Below, piece by piece: positions 50,500 to 59,974 of a stretch of 64,000 nucleotides of DNA (position 1 is its first letter; each line of letters starts with the position of its first letter). Under the pieces are notes generated by a model. It saw only the letters and a list, made by a program, of their open reading frames with translations, was not told the origin of the DNA and searched no databases. The position numbers were made by a program, and so were the translations under genes. The DNA is from CAZNPL01 sp964574815. Lineage in GTDB: Bacteria; Planctomycetota; Phycisphaerae; UBA1845. The stretch lies in the NCBI GenBank assembly GCA_964574815.1, contig CAZNPL010000034.1:11357-75356 (forward strand), read 5' to 3'.

Positions 50500-52509
50500 A
50501 TGCCCCAGGCGGGAGGCATCCGAGCCGGTCGCGCGTTCGTCGAGTTGTTCGCCGACGACAGCAAACTCGTGCGCGGGTTGAAGCGCGCCCAGGCGAAGCT
50601 CAAGGCATTCGGCAATGGTGTTCGCAACCTGGGTCTCAAGCTCGCCGGACTCGGCTCGGCCATCGTCGCGCCGCTGGTCGCCTCAACGAAGGTGTTCGCC
50701 AAAATGGGCGACGACTTGGCGAAGATGTCGGCGCGAACGGGCTTCTCCGTCGAATCGCTCTCCGAACTCGGATTCGCTGCTGAACTGTCGGGTACGAGCA
50801 TCGAGGTGCTGGAGAACGGCATTCGCAAGATGCAGCGGACGATCGTGGACGCCGCCACCGGCATGCAAAGCGCACAGGAGGCGTTGTCGATCCTCGGTCT
50901 GACTGTCGCGGACCTCGACAAGCTTTCCCCCGAGGAGCAGTTCAAACTCCTCGCCGACCGGCTGGCCGCCATCGAGGACCCCACGATCAAAGCCGCCGTC
51001 GCGATGGAGCTGTTCGGGCGCAGCGGAACGCAGCTTCTGCCCATGCTGAACGCCGGCGCGGCGGGCATCGAGCAACTTCAGGAACAGGCTCGCAAACTGG
51101 GGCTGACCGTTTCGACGAAAGATGCCAAGGCCGCGGAGCGCTTCACCGACACGCTCTCGGTCATGTGGCGGGTGCTCAAGCAGAACGTCTTCGTGATCGG
51201 CTCGGCCCTCGTGCCGGTGCTGACCAGGGCGGCGAACTGGCTGACGAAGATCGCCGTGGTCGCGGCGGACTGGATCAAGCAGAACATGGAACTGATCGTC
51301 ACGATCTTCAAAGTGGCCGTCGCAACTGTCGGTGCGGGCGCAGCGCTCGTGGCCTTGGGTATTGCGATCACCGGCGTGGCGAAGGCGATGGGCGTGCTGG
51401 CTGCTGTGATCACCGGCGTGGGTACGGCGCTGAAGCTGCTTGGCGCGGTATTGGCCTTTCTCGTCTCGCCGATCGGCTTGGTCATCACCGCCGTCGTGGG
51501 TCTCGGTGTCGTCATTCTTCACGTCACCGGTGCTGGGGCGAAGGCACTGGGCTGGCTGGGCGAAAAGTTCAACGTGCTCAAGGAAGACGCCGTCTCCTCG
51601 TATCAGGGAATCGCCGATGCCCTGGCCGCCGGGGACATCGCGCTCGCGGCGAAGATCCTCTGGCTCACGCTCAAGATGGAGTGGACCCGGGGGATCAACT
51701 TCCTGGAGAAGGCCTGGCTCAACTTCCGCAACTTCTTCATCCAGATCGGCGTCGATGCCTGGCATGGGCTGCTCGCCGCCGTCGAGGTCGTGTGGCACTC
51801 GCTCCAAGTCGGCTGGATCGAGACGACCGCGTTCCTCTCCAAGACGTGGACGCGGTTCACCGGCTGGGTGCAGGAGGCCTGGGCCTGGACGGGCAGGCAG
51901 CTCGCCAAGGCGTGGAACTTCCTGCGCAAGCAGTTCGACTCCAGCTTCGACGCCGACGCCGCCAACCGGGCCGCCGAAGAGTTCTACGAGTCGCGCAAAG
52001 CCCAGATCGAGATGCAAACCGGCCAGGCCATCGCCGACCGCGAGACCCAGCGGCAGCGCGACCGCGAAAAGTCGGCGCGCGACCACGAAGATGCGATGGC
52101 CGAGATCGGCCGCGACAACCTGGAAAAACATCGGGAGCTCGACGCCGAGTATGAACGGCGCATCGCCGAGAACGAGGGCGACCTGGCCCAGGCGCGTAAG
52201 GAATGGCAGGAAGCGCTGGAGAAGGCGCGGCGAAAGCGCGCCGCAGCCGAGGGAGAGGACCCGGAGAAGATTGAAGGGCCGGAAGACCTCCTCGCCAAAG
52301 TCCGCAGCAGTCTCTCCGGCCTGGGTGACCTGCTGGAGACGGCCAAGGACCGGACGGTCAACGTCATCGGCACCTTCAACGCCTCGGCGCTCCTGGGCCT
52401 CCAGGCCGGTTCCGCCGACGACCGCATCGCCAATGCCACGGAGCGCACCGCCAAGGGTATCGACGGCCTGCGTCTGGACGTGCGGAACAACCGCGCGGTG
52501 TTTTCATGA
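50500..52509 (+). CDS. tail tape measure protein
   Basis: A 669-aa protein with RAFVELFADDSKLVRGLKRA at the start and the PhageMin_Tail-like segment SVESLSELGFAAELSGTSIE. The middle holds several hydrophobic helices (ALVALGIAITGVAKAMGVLA, FLVSPIGLVITAVVGLGVVI). The C-terminal third is a long charged coiled coil (IADRETQRQRDREKSARDHE). Its length sets tail length. This is the largest tail gene, encoded after the chaperone as in siphophages. Confidence 0.9.
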   Translation: MPQAGGIRAGRAFVELFADDSKLVRGLKRAQAKLKAFGNGVRNLGLKLAGLGSAIVAPLVASTKVFAKMGDDLAKMSARTGFSVESLSELGFAAELSGTSIEVLENGIRKMQRTIVDAATGMQSAQEALSILGLTVADLDKLSPEEQFKLLADRLAAIEDPTIKAAVAMELFGRSGTQLLPMLNAGAAGIEQLQEQARKLGLTVSTKDAKAAERFTDTLSVMWRVLKQNVFVIGSALVPVLTRAANWLTKIAVVAADWIKQNMELIVTIFKVAVATVGAGAALVALGIAITGVAKAMGVLAAVITGVGTALKLLGAVLAFLVSPIGLVITAVVGLGVVILHVTGAGAKALGWLGEKFNVLKEDAVSSYQGIADALAAGDIALAAKILWLTLKMEWTRGINFLEKAWLNFRNFFIQIGVDAWHGLLAAVEVVWHSLQVGWIETTAFLSKTWTRFTGWVQEAWAWTGRQLAKAWNFLRKQFDSSFDADAANRAAEEFYESRKAQIEMQTGQAIADRETQRQRDREKSARDHEDAMAEIGRDNLEKHRELDAEYERRIAENEGDLAQARKEWQEALEKARRKRAAAEGEDPEKIEGPEDLLAKVRSSLSGLGDLLETAKDRTVNVIGTFNASALLGLQAGSADDRIANATERTAKGIDGLRLDVRNNRAVFS

Positions 52510-52517
52510 GATGAACC

Positions 52518-53330
52518 ATGCCAGTCACGCTGACCGAAAAACTCGACAGCCGCAAGTGGACAACGGGCGACAACGCCTCGGTCGAGTTCGTCTACGTCCT
52601 TACCGGCACGTCGGACGACGTGACCGCAAAGACGCTGATCGAAAACTCGACTGCGATCTACTACAACGGCCTGACGCGCCAGTCCATTCAGATCGAGCCG
52701 GAGTGGGTGGACGAAACGACGGGCGAGGGCCAGTGGATCGCTACGGTTCGCTACGGCGTCCGCCCGCCGACCCCCGTCGGTGAATCATCTTTCGCCTTCG
52801 ACACGTCGGGTGGCGCCCAGCACATCACGCAGTCGCTGGCCACGGTCGGTCAATACGCCGCCAGCGGAACCCCGCCCGACTTCGGCGGGGCCGTCGGCGT
52901 CACCCACGACAACGTCGAAGGCGTCGACATCACTATCCCCGTCTACAGTTTTTCGGAGACGCACTACCTCGATGCCGCGTTTGTCACGCCGGCCTACTAC
53001 GGCACGCTGTTCAACCTCACCGGCAAGGTAAACGACGCGTTGTTCAAGGGATTGGCCGCCGGCGAGTGTTTGTTCCTCGGCGCGTCCGGCTCAAAGCGTG
53101 GCGCGGAGGACTGGGAGATCACCTATCGCTTCGCCGGTTCGCCGAACCGGACCGGCCTGACTGTCGGCCCGATCACAGGGATCGCCAAGAAAGGCTGGGA
53201 GTACATGTGGGTCCGCTACGCCGACAGCGAGGACACCGCCGCCAAGGCCATCGTGAAAAAGCCCGTCGCCGTCTACATCGAGCGCGTCTACGACGAGGGC
53301 GACTTCTCGGCCCTGGGCATCGGAGTGTAG
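52518..53330 (+). CDS. tail-associated protein, unknown
   Basis: A 270-aa beta-rich protein. It opens MPVTLTEKLDSRKWTTGDNA and includes QSLATVGQYAASGTPPDFGG, VDITIPVYSFSETHYLDAAF and GITGIAKKGWEYMWVRYADS (in part). It resembles distal tail or baseplate hub proteins in position only. The first 6 bp follow the tape measure directly. No domain is recognised. Confidence 0.62.
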   Translation: MPVTLTEKLDSRKWTTGDNASVEFVYVLTGTSDDVTAKTLIENSTAIYYNGLTRQSIQIEPEWVDETTGEGQWIATVRYGVRPPTPVGESSFAFDTSGGAQHITQSLATVGQYAASGTPPDFGGAVGVTHDNVEGVDITIPVYSFSETHYLDAAFVTPAYYGTLFNLTGKVNDALFKGLAAGECLFLGASGSKRGAEDWEITYRFAGSPNRTGLTVGPITGIAKKGWEYMWVRYADSEDTAAKAIVKKPVAVYIERVYDEGDFSALGIGV

Positions 53331-53333
53331 GCG

Positions 53334-54152
53334 ATGGCCGACATACTCAAGAAGGTTCAGCGCGGCGCGCCGCTGGTCATCCCCGCGAACACGTACAACG
53401 CCTTCGTGGATGCGGCGCAGGACTTTCAGCGGCGCAAGCTGAGCCAGCAGAGCACCGGCACGCCCACCGGACGCCACAACGGCATCATCCTGATTCGCAA
53501 CGACTCCGGCGCGGACCGCGACCGGTTCGACGTGCTGGGCGTTAGCGGCCCGGTGTTCGATCCGGCCACCGATCCCGAAGCCTTCAAGAACTACCCCGCC
53601 ATGACCGGCGTCACGCCGACCGAGGACGACCACCGGGGCAAGTTCGTCGTGCTGCTCGAACCCGTACCCACCGGCAAGCTCGCCCGCGCCGTCGCCGCCG
53701 GCGTGGTGCCCGCGCGGGTAGACATGCCCGACGAGGACTACCCGTACCGCTTGGCCGACATCACCGACGGATCGGCCGCCAACCTGACGGCCACGAAGAT
53801 CGGCTCGGCGGCGATCCTATGGCGCGAGGGCGGCATCGGCGTGCAGTGGGCGCTGGCTCGACTGGCCAACCTGCCGGAACCGACGCTCTTTCCGGTGAAC
53901 CTGACGCAGACGGGAGGCTCCCAGGGCACGACCACCACGCCGGCGAGCTGGACGTACAGCGTCATCGATCCCGTGACCGGCGAGACGCTGGCGACCAACG
54001 TGAACCCCACGGTCTCGCCACACAAATGGAAGCGGCCCTCGGCGGGCTGGATGATCAAAGCCACGTTCGGCTACGCCCACTGGAACACCGACGGCGATCT
54101 TGCGCTCGGCTGGATCAACGAGATGGTCGAGCAGGAAGCGTGCAGTAGTTGA
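53334..54152 (+). CDS. tail-tip protein, unknown
   Basis: A 272-aa protein with ILKKVQRGAPLVIPANTYNA at the start and beta-strand-rich DYPYRLADITDGSAANLTAT and TTTTPASWTYSVIDPVTGET. It has no known catalytic motif. It lies between two other tail-tip genes and may be part of a host-contacting fibre or a chaperone. The start codon is 3 bp after the previous stop. Confidence 0.6.
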   Translation: MADILKKVQRGAPLVIPANTYNAFVDAAQDFQRRKLSQQSTGTPTGRHNGIILIRNDSGADRDRFDVLGVSGPVFDPATDPEAFKNYPAMTGVTPTEDDHRGKFVVLLEPVPTGKLARAVAAGVVPARVDMPDEDYPYRLADITDGSAANLTATKIGSAAILWREGGIGVQWALARLANLPEPTLFPVNLTQTGGSQGTTTTPASWTYSVIDPVTGETLATNVNPTVSPHKWKRPSAGWMIKATFGYAHWNTDGDLALGWINEMVEQEACSS

Positions 54153-54164
54153 TGGAGCGACTCG

Positions 54165-54596
54165 ATGGCGACGGCGGGCAAAGCCAGGTTGTTCAAGGTC
54201 GGCAAGCGCAGCCTGCGGACGACCGGCAAAGCGCAGCTCTTCACGACCAGCGGGCGCTGCTCGGAGTGCTGCACGCCGTACGTGCTGGCGTCGTTCGTCA
54301 CCAACAGCAGCAACCCGACGTGGAACCTGACGCCGTATCAGGGGGCGGGCGTCGCCACGCCGTGCGCGTTCTGGCGACTCATCGAAACCGGCGTCTGCTA
54401 TCCCTACTCGTACCCGTGGTACGGCGCGGGATGCGTGGACAGTACCGGTCGGCTCGTCGGCCTACCCAGTTCGTTTACCAGCCAGTATTCGTACAACGGC
54501 TACATGCAGCTCCAGATCGGCTGCCGCTCGGCCTCCGGCACGCAGATCAACTGGCCGGGATCATGTCAATCCACATCGAGCGTTTATTCGTGCTGA
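54165..54596 (+). CDS. cysteine-rich tail-region protein
   Basis: A 143-aa protein with an unusually high cysteine content: CSECC near residue 32, then CAFWRLIETGVCYPY, YGAGCVD, IGCRS, SCQSTSSVYSC. The spacing (about ten Cys) suggests disulfides in an exported or virion-surface protein. It is rich in Tyr, Ser and Gly in the second half. No signal peptide is visible, so the environment in the virion is uncertain. Confidence 0.62.
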   Translation: MATAGKARLFKVGKRSLRTTGKAQLFTTSGRCSECCTPYVLASFVTNSSNPTWNLTPYQGAGVATPCAFWRLIETGVCYPYSYPWYGAGCVDSTGRLVGLPSSFTSQYSYNGYMQLQIGCRSASGTQINWPGSCQSTSSVYSC

Positions 54597-54606
54597 GAAG
54601 GAGTAG

Positions 54607-55707
54607 ATGACGATGTTCGACACCATCCACGAACCCGACGTGATGACGCACATGCCGTTTCTGATCGGCGACGGTCAAGGGAAGCAGGTGCTCTTCTACT
54701 GCCGCTCCGTCCCCAAGGACTTCGACGAGGCCACTCAGTCGCGGCGATGGAAGCTGTGGGTCGCAGGTGAGGACGACCCACCTCGCCGGCTCGAAACCGG
54801 CCTGCGCGCTGAGTTGGCGGAGTGCGCTCCCACGGCCTGGCACGATGCCGCTGGCTGGCACGTGACCTTCATCGCCGGCGGCGCGCCGGACAACCCGTTG
54901 TATCACCTCTACCGTATGGACGGCCCGACGTTGGACGCGCTGAGCCAGCCGGTAGCCATCCAAGCAAGCCGTGCGGGCTTCGTACTCGGTGACCGGCTCG
55001 TATTCGCCGATCCCGAGAATCTGATCTACGTCCGCCAGCCGTCGGGCGACTTCGACATCGAACTGCTCGGCGCGTTCATCTACCGCGTCTCCTACCGCGC
55101 CGACGCGCCCGACAAGCTCCTGATCAGCGGCCAATGGCAAACCGAAACCGACGTCTTCGCCATTGAGTACGACTTGGCGACCGGCGAACAGCACCTGCTC
55201 GAATCCGACGGCCTGCCCGCCTACAAGTGCACCATCCTCGACGACCAGGTCCTGTACGCCCAACGGATCGGCGTCGGCGAACACTTCGAGAACCGCCGGA
55301 TCAACGAGTCCGCAGTGCTGTCGCGCCGGCCCGTCAACACCGTCGTCCGCCGCCAGCCCGGCCAGGTCCAACCCATCGTCACCCAACCCACCGGCGACTG
55401 CGGCTGCCGCGGCCTCTCAACATCGACCGGCGTTCCCGCTTCGCCGGATGGCGTGCCCGTCACCCGCGCCTCCTGTCTCGAGTGTATTGACAAGCACTTG
55501 GGGGCAGCGCTGGTCATACTCACCGAAACGCGCGAAGGCTATGCCCACCGCCTGCGCGCGATTGGTCACCTCCACGAAGCCGAGGACGAATCGCAGGAGT
55601 TCCCCGCCCTCCACGCCGCCATCCGCGCCGGGCGGAAAGCCTACCAGACCAACGGCACCATCCCTGACTGGGAAGCCCTCGCCCGAGCGGTGGACGCTGT
55701 CCGTTAA
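54607..55707 (+). CDS. tail-tip protein with beta-propeller-like repeats
   Basis: A 366-aa protein. TMFDTIHEPDVMTHMPFLIG is followed by repeated blades of strand-turn-strand (QVLFYCRSVPKDFDEATQSR, GWHVTFIAGGAPDNPLYHLY, RLVFADPENLIYVRQPSGDF), a propeller-like plan, up to about residue 250. A cysteine pair (GDCGCRG) and a helical end (SCLECIDKHLGAALVILTET) follow. It is probably a receptor-contact or assembly protein of the tail. Confidence 0.62.
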   Translation: MTMFDTIHEPDVMTHMPFLIGDGQGKQVLFYCRSVPKDFDEATQSRRWKLWVAGEDDPPRRLETGLRAELAECAPTAWHDAAGWHVTFIAGGAPDNPLYHLYRMDGPTLDALSQPVAIQASRAGFVLGDRLVFADPENLIYVRQPSGDFDIELLGAFIYRVSYRADAPDKLLISGQWQTETDVFAIEYDLATGEQHLLESDGLPAYKCTILDDQVLYAQRIGVGEHFENRRINESAVLSRRPVNTVVRRQPGQVQPIVTQPTGDCGCRGLSTSTGVPASPDGVPVTRASCLECIDKHLGAALVILTETREGYAHRLRAIGHLHEAEDESQEFPALHAAIRAGRKAYQTNGTIPDWEALARAVDAVR

Positions 55708-55730
55708 GACCGCTACCCGAGGAGGCGCCG

Positions 55731-55924
55731 TTGACGCCGAACGGCCTGCGGGACACCCTGGGCTCGACCCCTACCCAGAGGGGATCGCCTTCGTCGACCG
55801 GCCGTCTCCAGTTGCGCTCGTGGAACTCCTGCCCGGGGCGCTCCAAGCGGGGAGAAAGGGGGACAGCCGGTTCCTCGACGAGTTGCTTTGCGTTCGACAT
55901 GAACTGCAAGAACGCGCGGGTTGA
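55731..55924 (+). pseudogene. frameshifted short phage gene fragment
   Basis: GAGGAGG precedes a TTG at 55731 whose frame reads LTPNGLRDTLG. A second frame then reads well, DPYPEGIAFVDRPSPVALVE followed by LQAGRKGDSRFLDELLCVRH, up to a stop at 55924. The two can be joined only by a frameshift near 55765. It is the last phage-like segment before the radical SAM gene and may be an eroded junction gene. Confidence 0.35.
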
Positions 55925-55980
55925 CGCGGATCTTCCTCCGCCCTGCTTGGGCTCGGCGTGTCCTCGGCACTGCCCTGGAC

Positions 55981-57360
55981 CTACGTGCCTACGCCAAACT
56001 CATCAGCCAAAGAAGCAATCGCCTCCCAGTAGAGAGGTTTCACGTAATCAGCGCAACTCTTTTGGAGTTCCATTGCGTGTGCAAACCAAGCACGCATCAG
56101 GTCTGTGTCAGCCATTCGCCACGGGACATCTTGGCTTAAGCCGTAACACCAGCTGTCGTTGAGAAGGCCCTCGGTTGCATTCAGGATAATGCCGAACCGA
56201 GATGGCTCCTTCGCAAATCCAGATCCGTTGACGACGGTCAGCACCTCCGGCTCGATCGACTCGACGTGAGGGAGAACTTGCTTGACCGTACGCAATTGCC
56301 TAACAAGGGCTTGGTCAGATACACCAGGAACGAATAAGACCACGCCAAGTGTGATGTTCACGTAGTCTGAAAGCGCCCGAATCGCATTGACTATCTCTTC
56401 CGCTGTCACACCTTTGTCGAGCACTTGGAGGATCTCGTCGTCGAACGCCTCAGCGCCAATGAACACGTCGGTACACCCCGACTCTGCCAACAACCTGCCG
56501 ATTTCGCGGGTGACCCATCCCTCAGCTCGGAACATAAGGTTGTAAGGAGCACCCTCGGCCTTGCGCGCAATCGCATTTGCGGTTTCCGTCAAGTGCTTCT
56601 TGGTGTATGAGTCCTGTGTGAGGACGATGTCCTCCACGCTGGGCCTGAGACGATAGATCTGAGCTACGTCCTCGGCGACTCGCTCGGGCGGTCGGAACGT
56701 GATCCGCTGAGCCGCACGCTCTGGATAGTCACAGAATCTACACTTCCCGTAGTAGCATCCGTGTCCCGTGTAGACGGAAACGAAGTCATTGAGGGGGACA
56801 AGCGAGTAGTCCGGATCGAACTGTGGCGCGGCGGTTGCCCTGAGTACCTGCGCACCCCCTTCCCTGCGTTTGCCTAGGCTACATGATAGCGGCTCGTGGA
56901 GAAGGTTCACGACGTCGTGGCCGATCAACACGAAGTCGAAGAAGCGAGACACCACATCCAGTTGATCTGCACGAAGTCCAGCTAAGGCCGCGCCGCCGAT
57001 CGCGGTGATCGCCTCAGCATGACGGAGGCGAACCAAATGACTGAGGCGCGCGTGGAACGGTACGTCCGGAGAGAATAGCGCAGAGAACAGGACCAGGCGC
57101 TCCCCGAGGGACGGTGGGCCAGGCAGGAACGCATCCATCCAGTCGGCATCCCGTATCGCCTGCGGATTCAACCACTGGGGCGAGTCACACGACATGTACA
57201 GCGACTCGGGCGCATCGTAGTAATCGACGACTCCGGAGAGATCAACCACGTAACACTCCCAGCCAGCCTGTGCGAGGGCCGTTGCGAGATAGGCCGATGA
57301 CGCCTGCGTCATTCCCCTTTCGGACGCAAGCGACGTAACCAGTGTGCAATGCTGCGTCAT
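55981..57360 (-). CDS. B12-binding-type radical SAM protein
   Basis: A 459-aa enzyme. Residues 1-190 look like a B12-binding-like or Rossmann N-terminal domain (QASSAYLATALAQAGWECYV, VSRFFDFVLIGHDVVNLLHE). Radical SAM cysteines are Cys202, Cys207 and Cys210 (GCYYGKCRFC), a CX4CX2C spacing instead of the usual CX3CX2C. GYTKK-like TQDSYTKKHLTETANAIARK and FIGAEAFDDEILQVLDKGV are core Elp3/MiaB-type radical SAM segments. It is the last gene of an operon with a PLP enzyme, DUF3326 and GNAT. The start overlaps the stop of its upstream neighbour by 4 bp (ATGA). Substrate is unknown. Confidence 0.85.
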   Translation of the reverse strand: MTQHCTLVTSLASERGMTQASSAYLATALAQAGWECYVVDLSGVVDYYDAPESLYMSCDSPQWLNPQAIRDADWMDAFLPGPPSLGERLVLFSALFSPDVPFHARLSHLVRLRHAEAITAIGGAALAGLRADQLDVVSRFFDFVLIGHDVVNLLHEPLSCSLGKRREGGAQVLRATAAPQFDPDYSLVPLNDFVSVYTGHGCYYGKCRFCDYPERAAQRITFRPPERVAEDVAQIYRLRPSVEDIVLTQDSYTKKHLTETANAIARKAEGAPYNLMFRAEGWVTREIGRLLAESGCTDVFIGAEAFDDEILQVLDKGVTAEEIVNAIRALSDYVNITLGVVLFVPGVSDQALVRQLRTVKQVLPHVESIEPEVLTVVNGSGFAKEPSRFGIILNATEGLLNDSWCYGLSQDVPWRMADTDLMRAWFAHAMELQKSCADYVKPLYWEAIASLADEFGVGT

Positions 57361-58682
57361 TTCACCACCCGAATAGTAGTCTGACTACAAATCGGCAGGT
57401 GCCAAGCCGACACGATTTCTCCAGGAAGGAGTATCGGAATGCCCGGTGGACAACTACCGATCAACTGTGCCGCAACACGGCCGACGCTGGACCCTACTGG
57501 GATAACTTGCGCCGGGGCCCGTAGCGCATCAGCCATCGCCATCGCCATCTCCGGCCGCTCGTACATGAAGGGCGACGCTTTCGGCGCCTCCGTCATGCTG
57601 AAGAGATCGCAGAGGCACGCGCCGAGAGCGGCGACGTCGTCGGCGCAGTGATCGTCTCCGACGAAATAGACAATGCCCCGACGGTCCGCGTGCTCGTAGT
57701 CGAATCCTCGATCATAGGCCTGCTCCGCGAGAGTCGCCGGATCGCCATGCCGCGGCAGCATATGGAGCGTGAGGGGCTCATAGGCGATCCCGTCGTGATG
57801 CGTGAGAGCCTCGGCCTGGAAGGTGGATAGCGCAACCCGTGTCCTGGAGCACGCCGCGATTAGGCTCTGAAAATTGACCGGACAGATCATGGCATCACGT
57901 GCTGCGAATTCCAAATCGAGCAGTACGGCATTGGCTGGACTGGTCGAGCGAAACATGCGCACCATCTCTTCGGCAAACGAACCATCAACAGAGTTGCCTC
58001 GAGGCAGGTGCATGGCTGCGCCGGGGACGAGCGCGCCAGCCCGCTTGTGAAGCGAGTGAACTACGGCGTCAGCACCACATGCCAGCGCCGAGGGTGGGAA
58101 CCCGCGTGAACGAACCCAATGTGACCCGAGGGACTCGTCGACCAGGAGTCTGAGCGACCTCTCCCTGCACAGGCGGCCGATGCCATCGATCTCGCTCAAG
58201 TGCCCCTCGTAGGAAGGGCTGGAGACAATTACACCCGCGACCGACGGCGCGGCGTCGATGGTTGCGGCAACATCCGCGGCGGAGATGGAGAACCACGGGC
58301 CCCGCGGCATCACCCATATGATCTCGCCGCCAAGAAGTATGATCGCAGACAGGATTGAACGGTGAGCGTTGCGCGCGACTGCTATTCTATCTCCGGGCGA
58401 GAATGTTGCGTGGACGGCAGCCAACACGGCATGACTTGCGCCGGTCGGAAAGTAGAAAGTCCGGGCCGTCCCATACGACGATGATGCCTTGACCTCAGAC
58501 TCCATCCACACGTCTTGCGGAACATACGCCAGATCAGCGCGCTCAAGCCCGCTGATGTCCAGGAGCGCAGTTGATGCGCTGCGGCGCAAGCCGTGCGCAG
58601 GAGTGGCAAACCGGCGCAAAGGGATGTCCAGCCCCTCATCACTGAGGAAGGCGGCTATAGGCCACAATCCGTCACTGCTCAC
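57357..58682 (-). CDS. PLP enzyme of the Orn/Lys/Arg decarboxylase family
   Basis: A 441-aa aspartate-aminotransferase-fold enzyme. FYFPTGASHAVLAAVHATFS binds the PLP phosphate; SSPSYEGHLSEID is the family hallmark; Asp182 in LVDESLGSH contacts the ring nitrogen; Lys213 in VVHSLHKRAGALVPGAA forms the Schiff base. It lacks the N-terminal wing domain of E. coli LdcC-type enzymes and is shorter, like bacterial decarboxylases of about 480 aa. It would decarboxylate a basic amino acid or act on a related amine. The operon overlap is 4 bp on both sides. Confidence 0.85.
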   Translation of the reverse strand: MSSDGLWPIAAFLSDEGLDIPLRRFATPAHGLRRSASTALLDISGLERADLAYVPQDVWMESEVKASSSYGTARTFYFPTGASHAVLAAVHATFSPGDRIAVARNAHRSILSAIILLGGEIIWVMPRGPWFSISAADVAATIDAAPSVAGVIVSSPSYEGHLSEIDGIGRLCRERSLRLLVDESLGSHWVRSRGFPPSALACGADAVVHSLHKRAGALVPGAAMHLPRGNSVDGSFAEEMVRMFRSTSPANAVLLDLEFAARDAMICPVNFQSLIAACSRTRVALSTFQAEALTHHDGIAYEPLTLHMLPRHGDPATLAEQAYDRGFDYEHADRRGIVYFVGDDHCADDVAALGACLCDLFSMTEAPKASPFMYERPEMAMAMADALRAPAQVIPVGSSVGRVAAQLIGSCPPGIPILLPGEIVSAWHLPICSQTTIRVVK

Positions 58683-59974
58683 TCAACCCTCCCAATGTTC
58701 GAGATGGGCCGCCGGAGGCTGGCCACTGTGAGGCCTGCTCGCAAGGCGGCGATGGCCCCTGCAGCCTCTAGATAGTTGGAGGCGCGGAGATACCGCCTCA
58801 ACCTGAGATCATGGGCCCGAACGTCGTGCAGTGTCGCGTTTTCTTCGACTCCAATAATTGTTATTCCGAGCCGCTCACAGCATAATGCCGGAATGTTGCC
58901 AACAGCCCGTGCCGGGAGGACGATCGCCAGGAGATCAGTGACCGAGATGACATCGGCAACCCCGATACCAGCGCGCCCTAATAGGGGAGCAGCCTGCGGC
59001 GCTTTGTGAAGGCCTTGGAGGACGCATCCAATCGCAGTTTGAGTTACTAGTTCTGCGGCTTCACGCGGATCATACTCCTCGTAGACAGGATCCTCCCCCG
59101 GACTCGTTTCGCCCCACATCGGCGCATGGGCGGAAGGCACTCCAAAACTCGAAGTGACAGTGTGAGAAATCAAGGCTTCAACGGCACCATGAGGATTGGG
59201 GTCAAGACCGCGGACGTAGCCGGATAGGTCGGGCAGATCTAGGATCTCGCTGGTGATCGCAATCGCGGTGGCTCCTCGGGAAACTAGCGACTCCGCACTC
59301 TCCAGCAGGGCCTCGGGATCGTCAAGGATGCCAGTGTAGGCACCAGAAGGGAATTTATGGACGCGCGGCCCGATCTTGCGAGGGGTAACGGAGAAGCCAA
59401 CCACAGGAATTCCGCAGGTGGCTGCAGCGGCATCAATGGAGTAACGGACATAGTCAATGAATCGCTGCGGTTGCTTCTCGATGATCACGCCCAGCTGGTT
59501 GTACGCGACTCGGCCGAGCCCACAGAGCCCAAGAAAGAACCGATCGAGCAGGGAGCCCTCCACATACAGCGTATTTGCCGCGACAGAGAGGATGTCGGAA
59601 GCATTGACGGCGTTTGGGTTGGTTATGACGGTGTCTGATACCTGTGCCAGCAGGCGCGTTGCGGGAGAAGCATCACCAGCGAACCCACCGATGGTCGCTC
59701 CAACGCTCGTGGGAACGATGTGGCTTACAACCGCCGTATTCGGACGCCAGCTGGCACAATCGAGATCATGGGAGAGCGGCCTAGCGAACCTGCTGTAGGT
59801 CGCCTCGATGTGGAGTTCGTCTGGTGAGGATCTGAAGACAGCGAAGCGAAGAGGGTGGAGCGAGCTGGATGGCGCCGCGTCATTGACATGGCGCAGAACT
59901 TGGTCGATGAGGGGAGCATCTTCACGAGGCCGGAACGCAGAGGTCGTGTTTATGTACGGGGCCGTGGATGTCAT
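58679..59974 (-). CDS. DUF3326 family protein
   Basis: A 431-aa protein that matches DUF3326: VVSHIVPTSVGATIGGFAGD followed by ASPATRLLAQVSDTVITNPN and TLYVEGSLLDRFFLGLCGLG. DUF3326 proteins occur sporadically in bacteria and have no experimentally known activity that I can name. Here it contains a Gly-rich loop (VGATIGGFAGD) and a later GTGLGIADVISVTDLLAIVL-like stretch (GRAGIGVADVISVTDLLAIV). Its overlap with the PLP enzyme (ATGA) and with the GNAT gene (ATGA) shows cotranscription, so it should act on the same pathway. Confidence 0.83.
   Translation of the reverse strand: MTSTAPYINTTSAFRPREDAPLIDQVLRHVNDAAPSSSLHPLRFAVFRSSPDELHIEATYSRFARPLSHDLDCASWRPNTAVVSHIVPTSVGATIGGFAGDASPATRLLAQVSDTVITNPNAVNASDILSVAANTLYVEGSLLDRFFLGLCGLGRVAYNQLGVIIEKQPQRFIDYVRYSIDAAAATCGIPVVGFSVTPRKIGPRVHKFPSGAYTGILDDPEALLESAESLVSRGATAIAITSEILDLPDLSGYVRGLDPNPHGAVEALISHTVTSSFGVPSAHAPMWGETSPGEDPVYEEYDPREAAELVTQTAIGCVLQGLHKAPQAAPLLGRAGIGVADVISVTDLLAIVLPARAVGNIPALCCERLGITIIGVEENATLHDVRAHDLRLRRYLRASNYLEAAGAIAALRAGLTVASLRRPISNIGRVE

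Larger units (their letters stand above)
20349..55924. mobile_element. prophage with large serine recombinase (approximate limits)
   Basis: A continuous block contains integration, repression, replication, packaging, head, tail and possible lysis genes in phage order. Nearly all genes are on the plus strand and many overlap by a few bases; the exception is the minus-strand block 36049-37556. The limits are inferred from gene content: the left edge is the recombinase cassette and the right edge is the broken fragment before the radical SAM gene. I see no long att repeat, as expected if a serine integrase uses a short crossover. The connector, portal and tape-measure set with a tail tube but no sheath protein suggests a long non-contractile tail. 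Confidence 0.8.
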
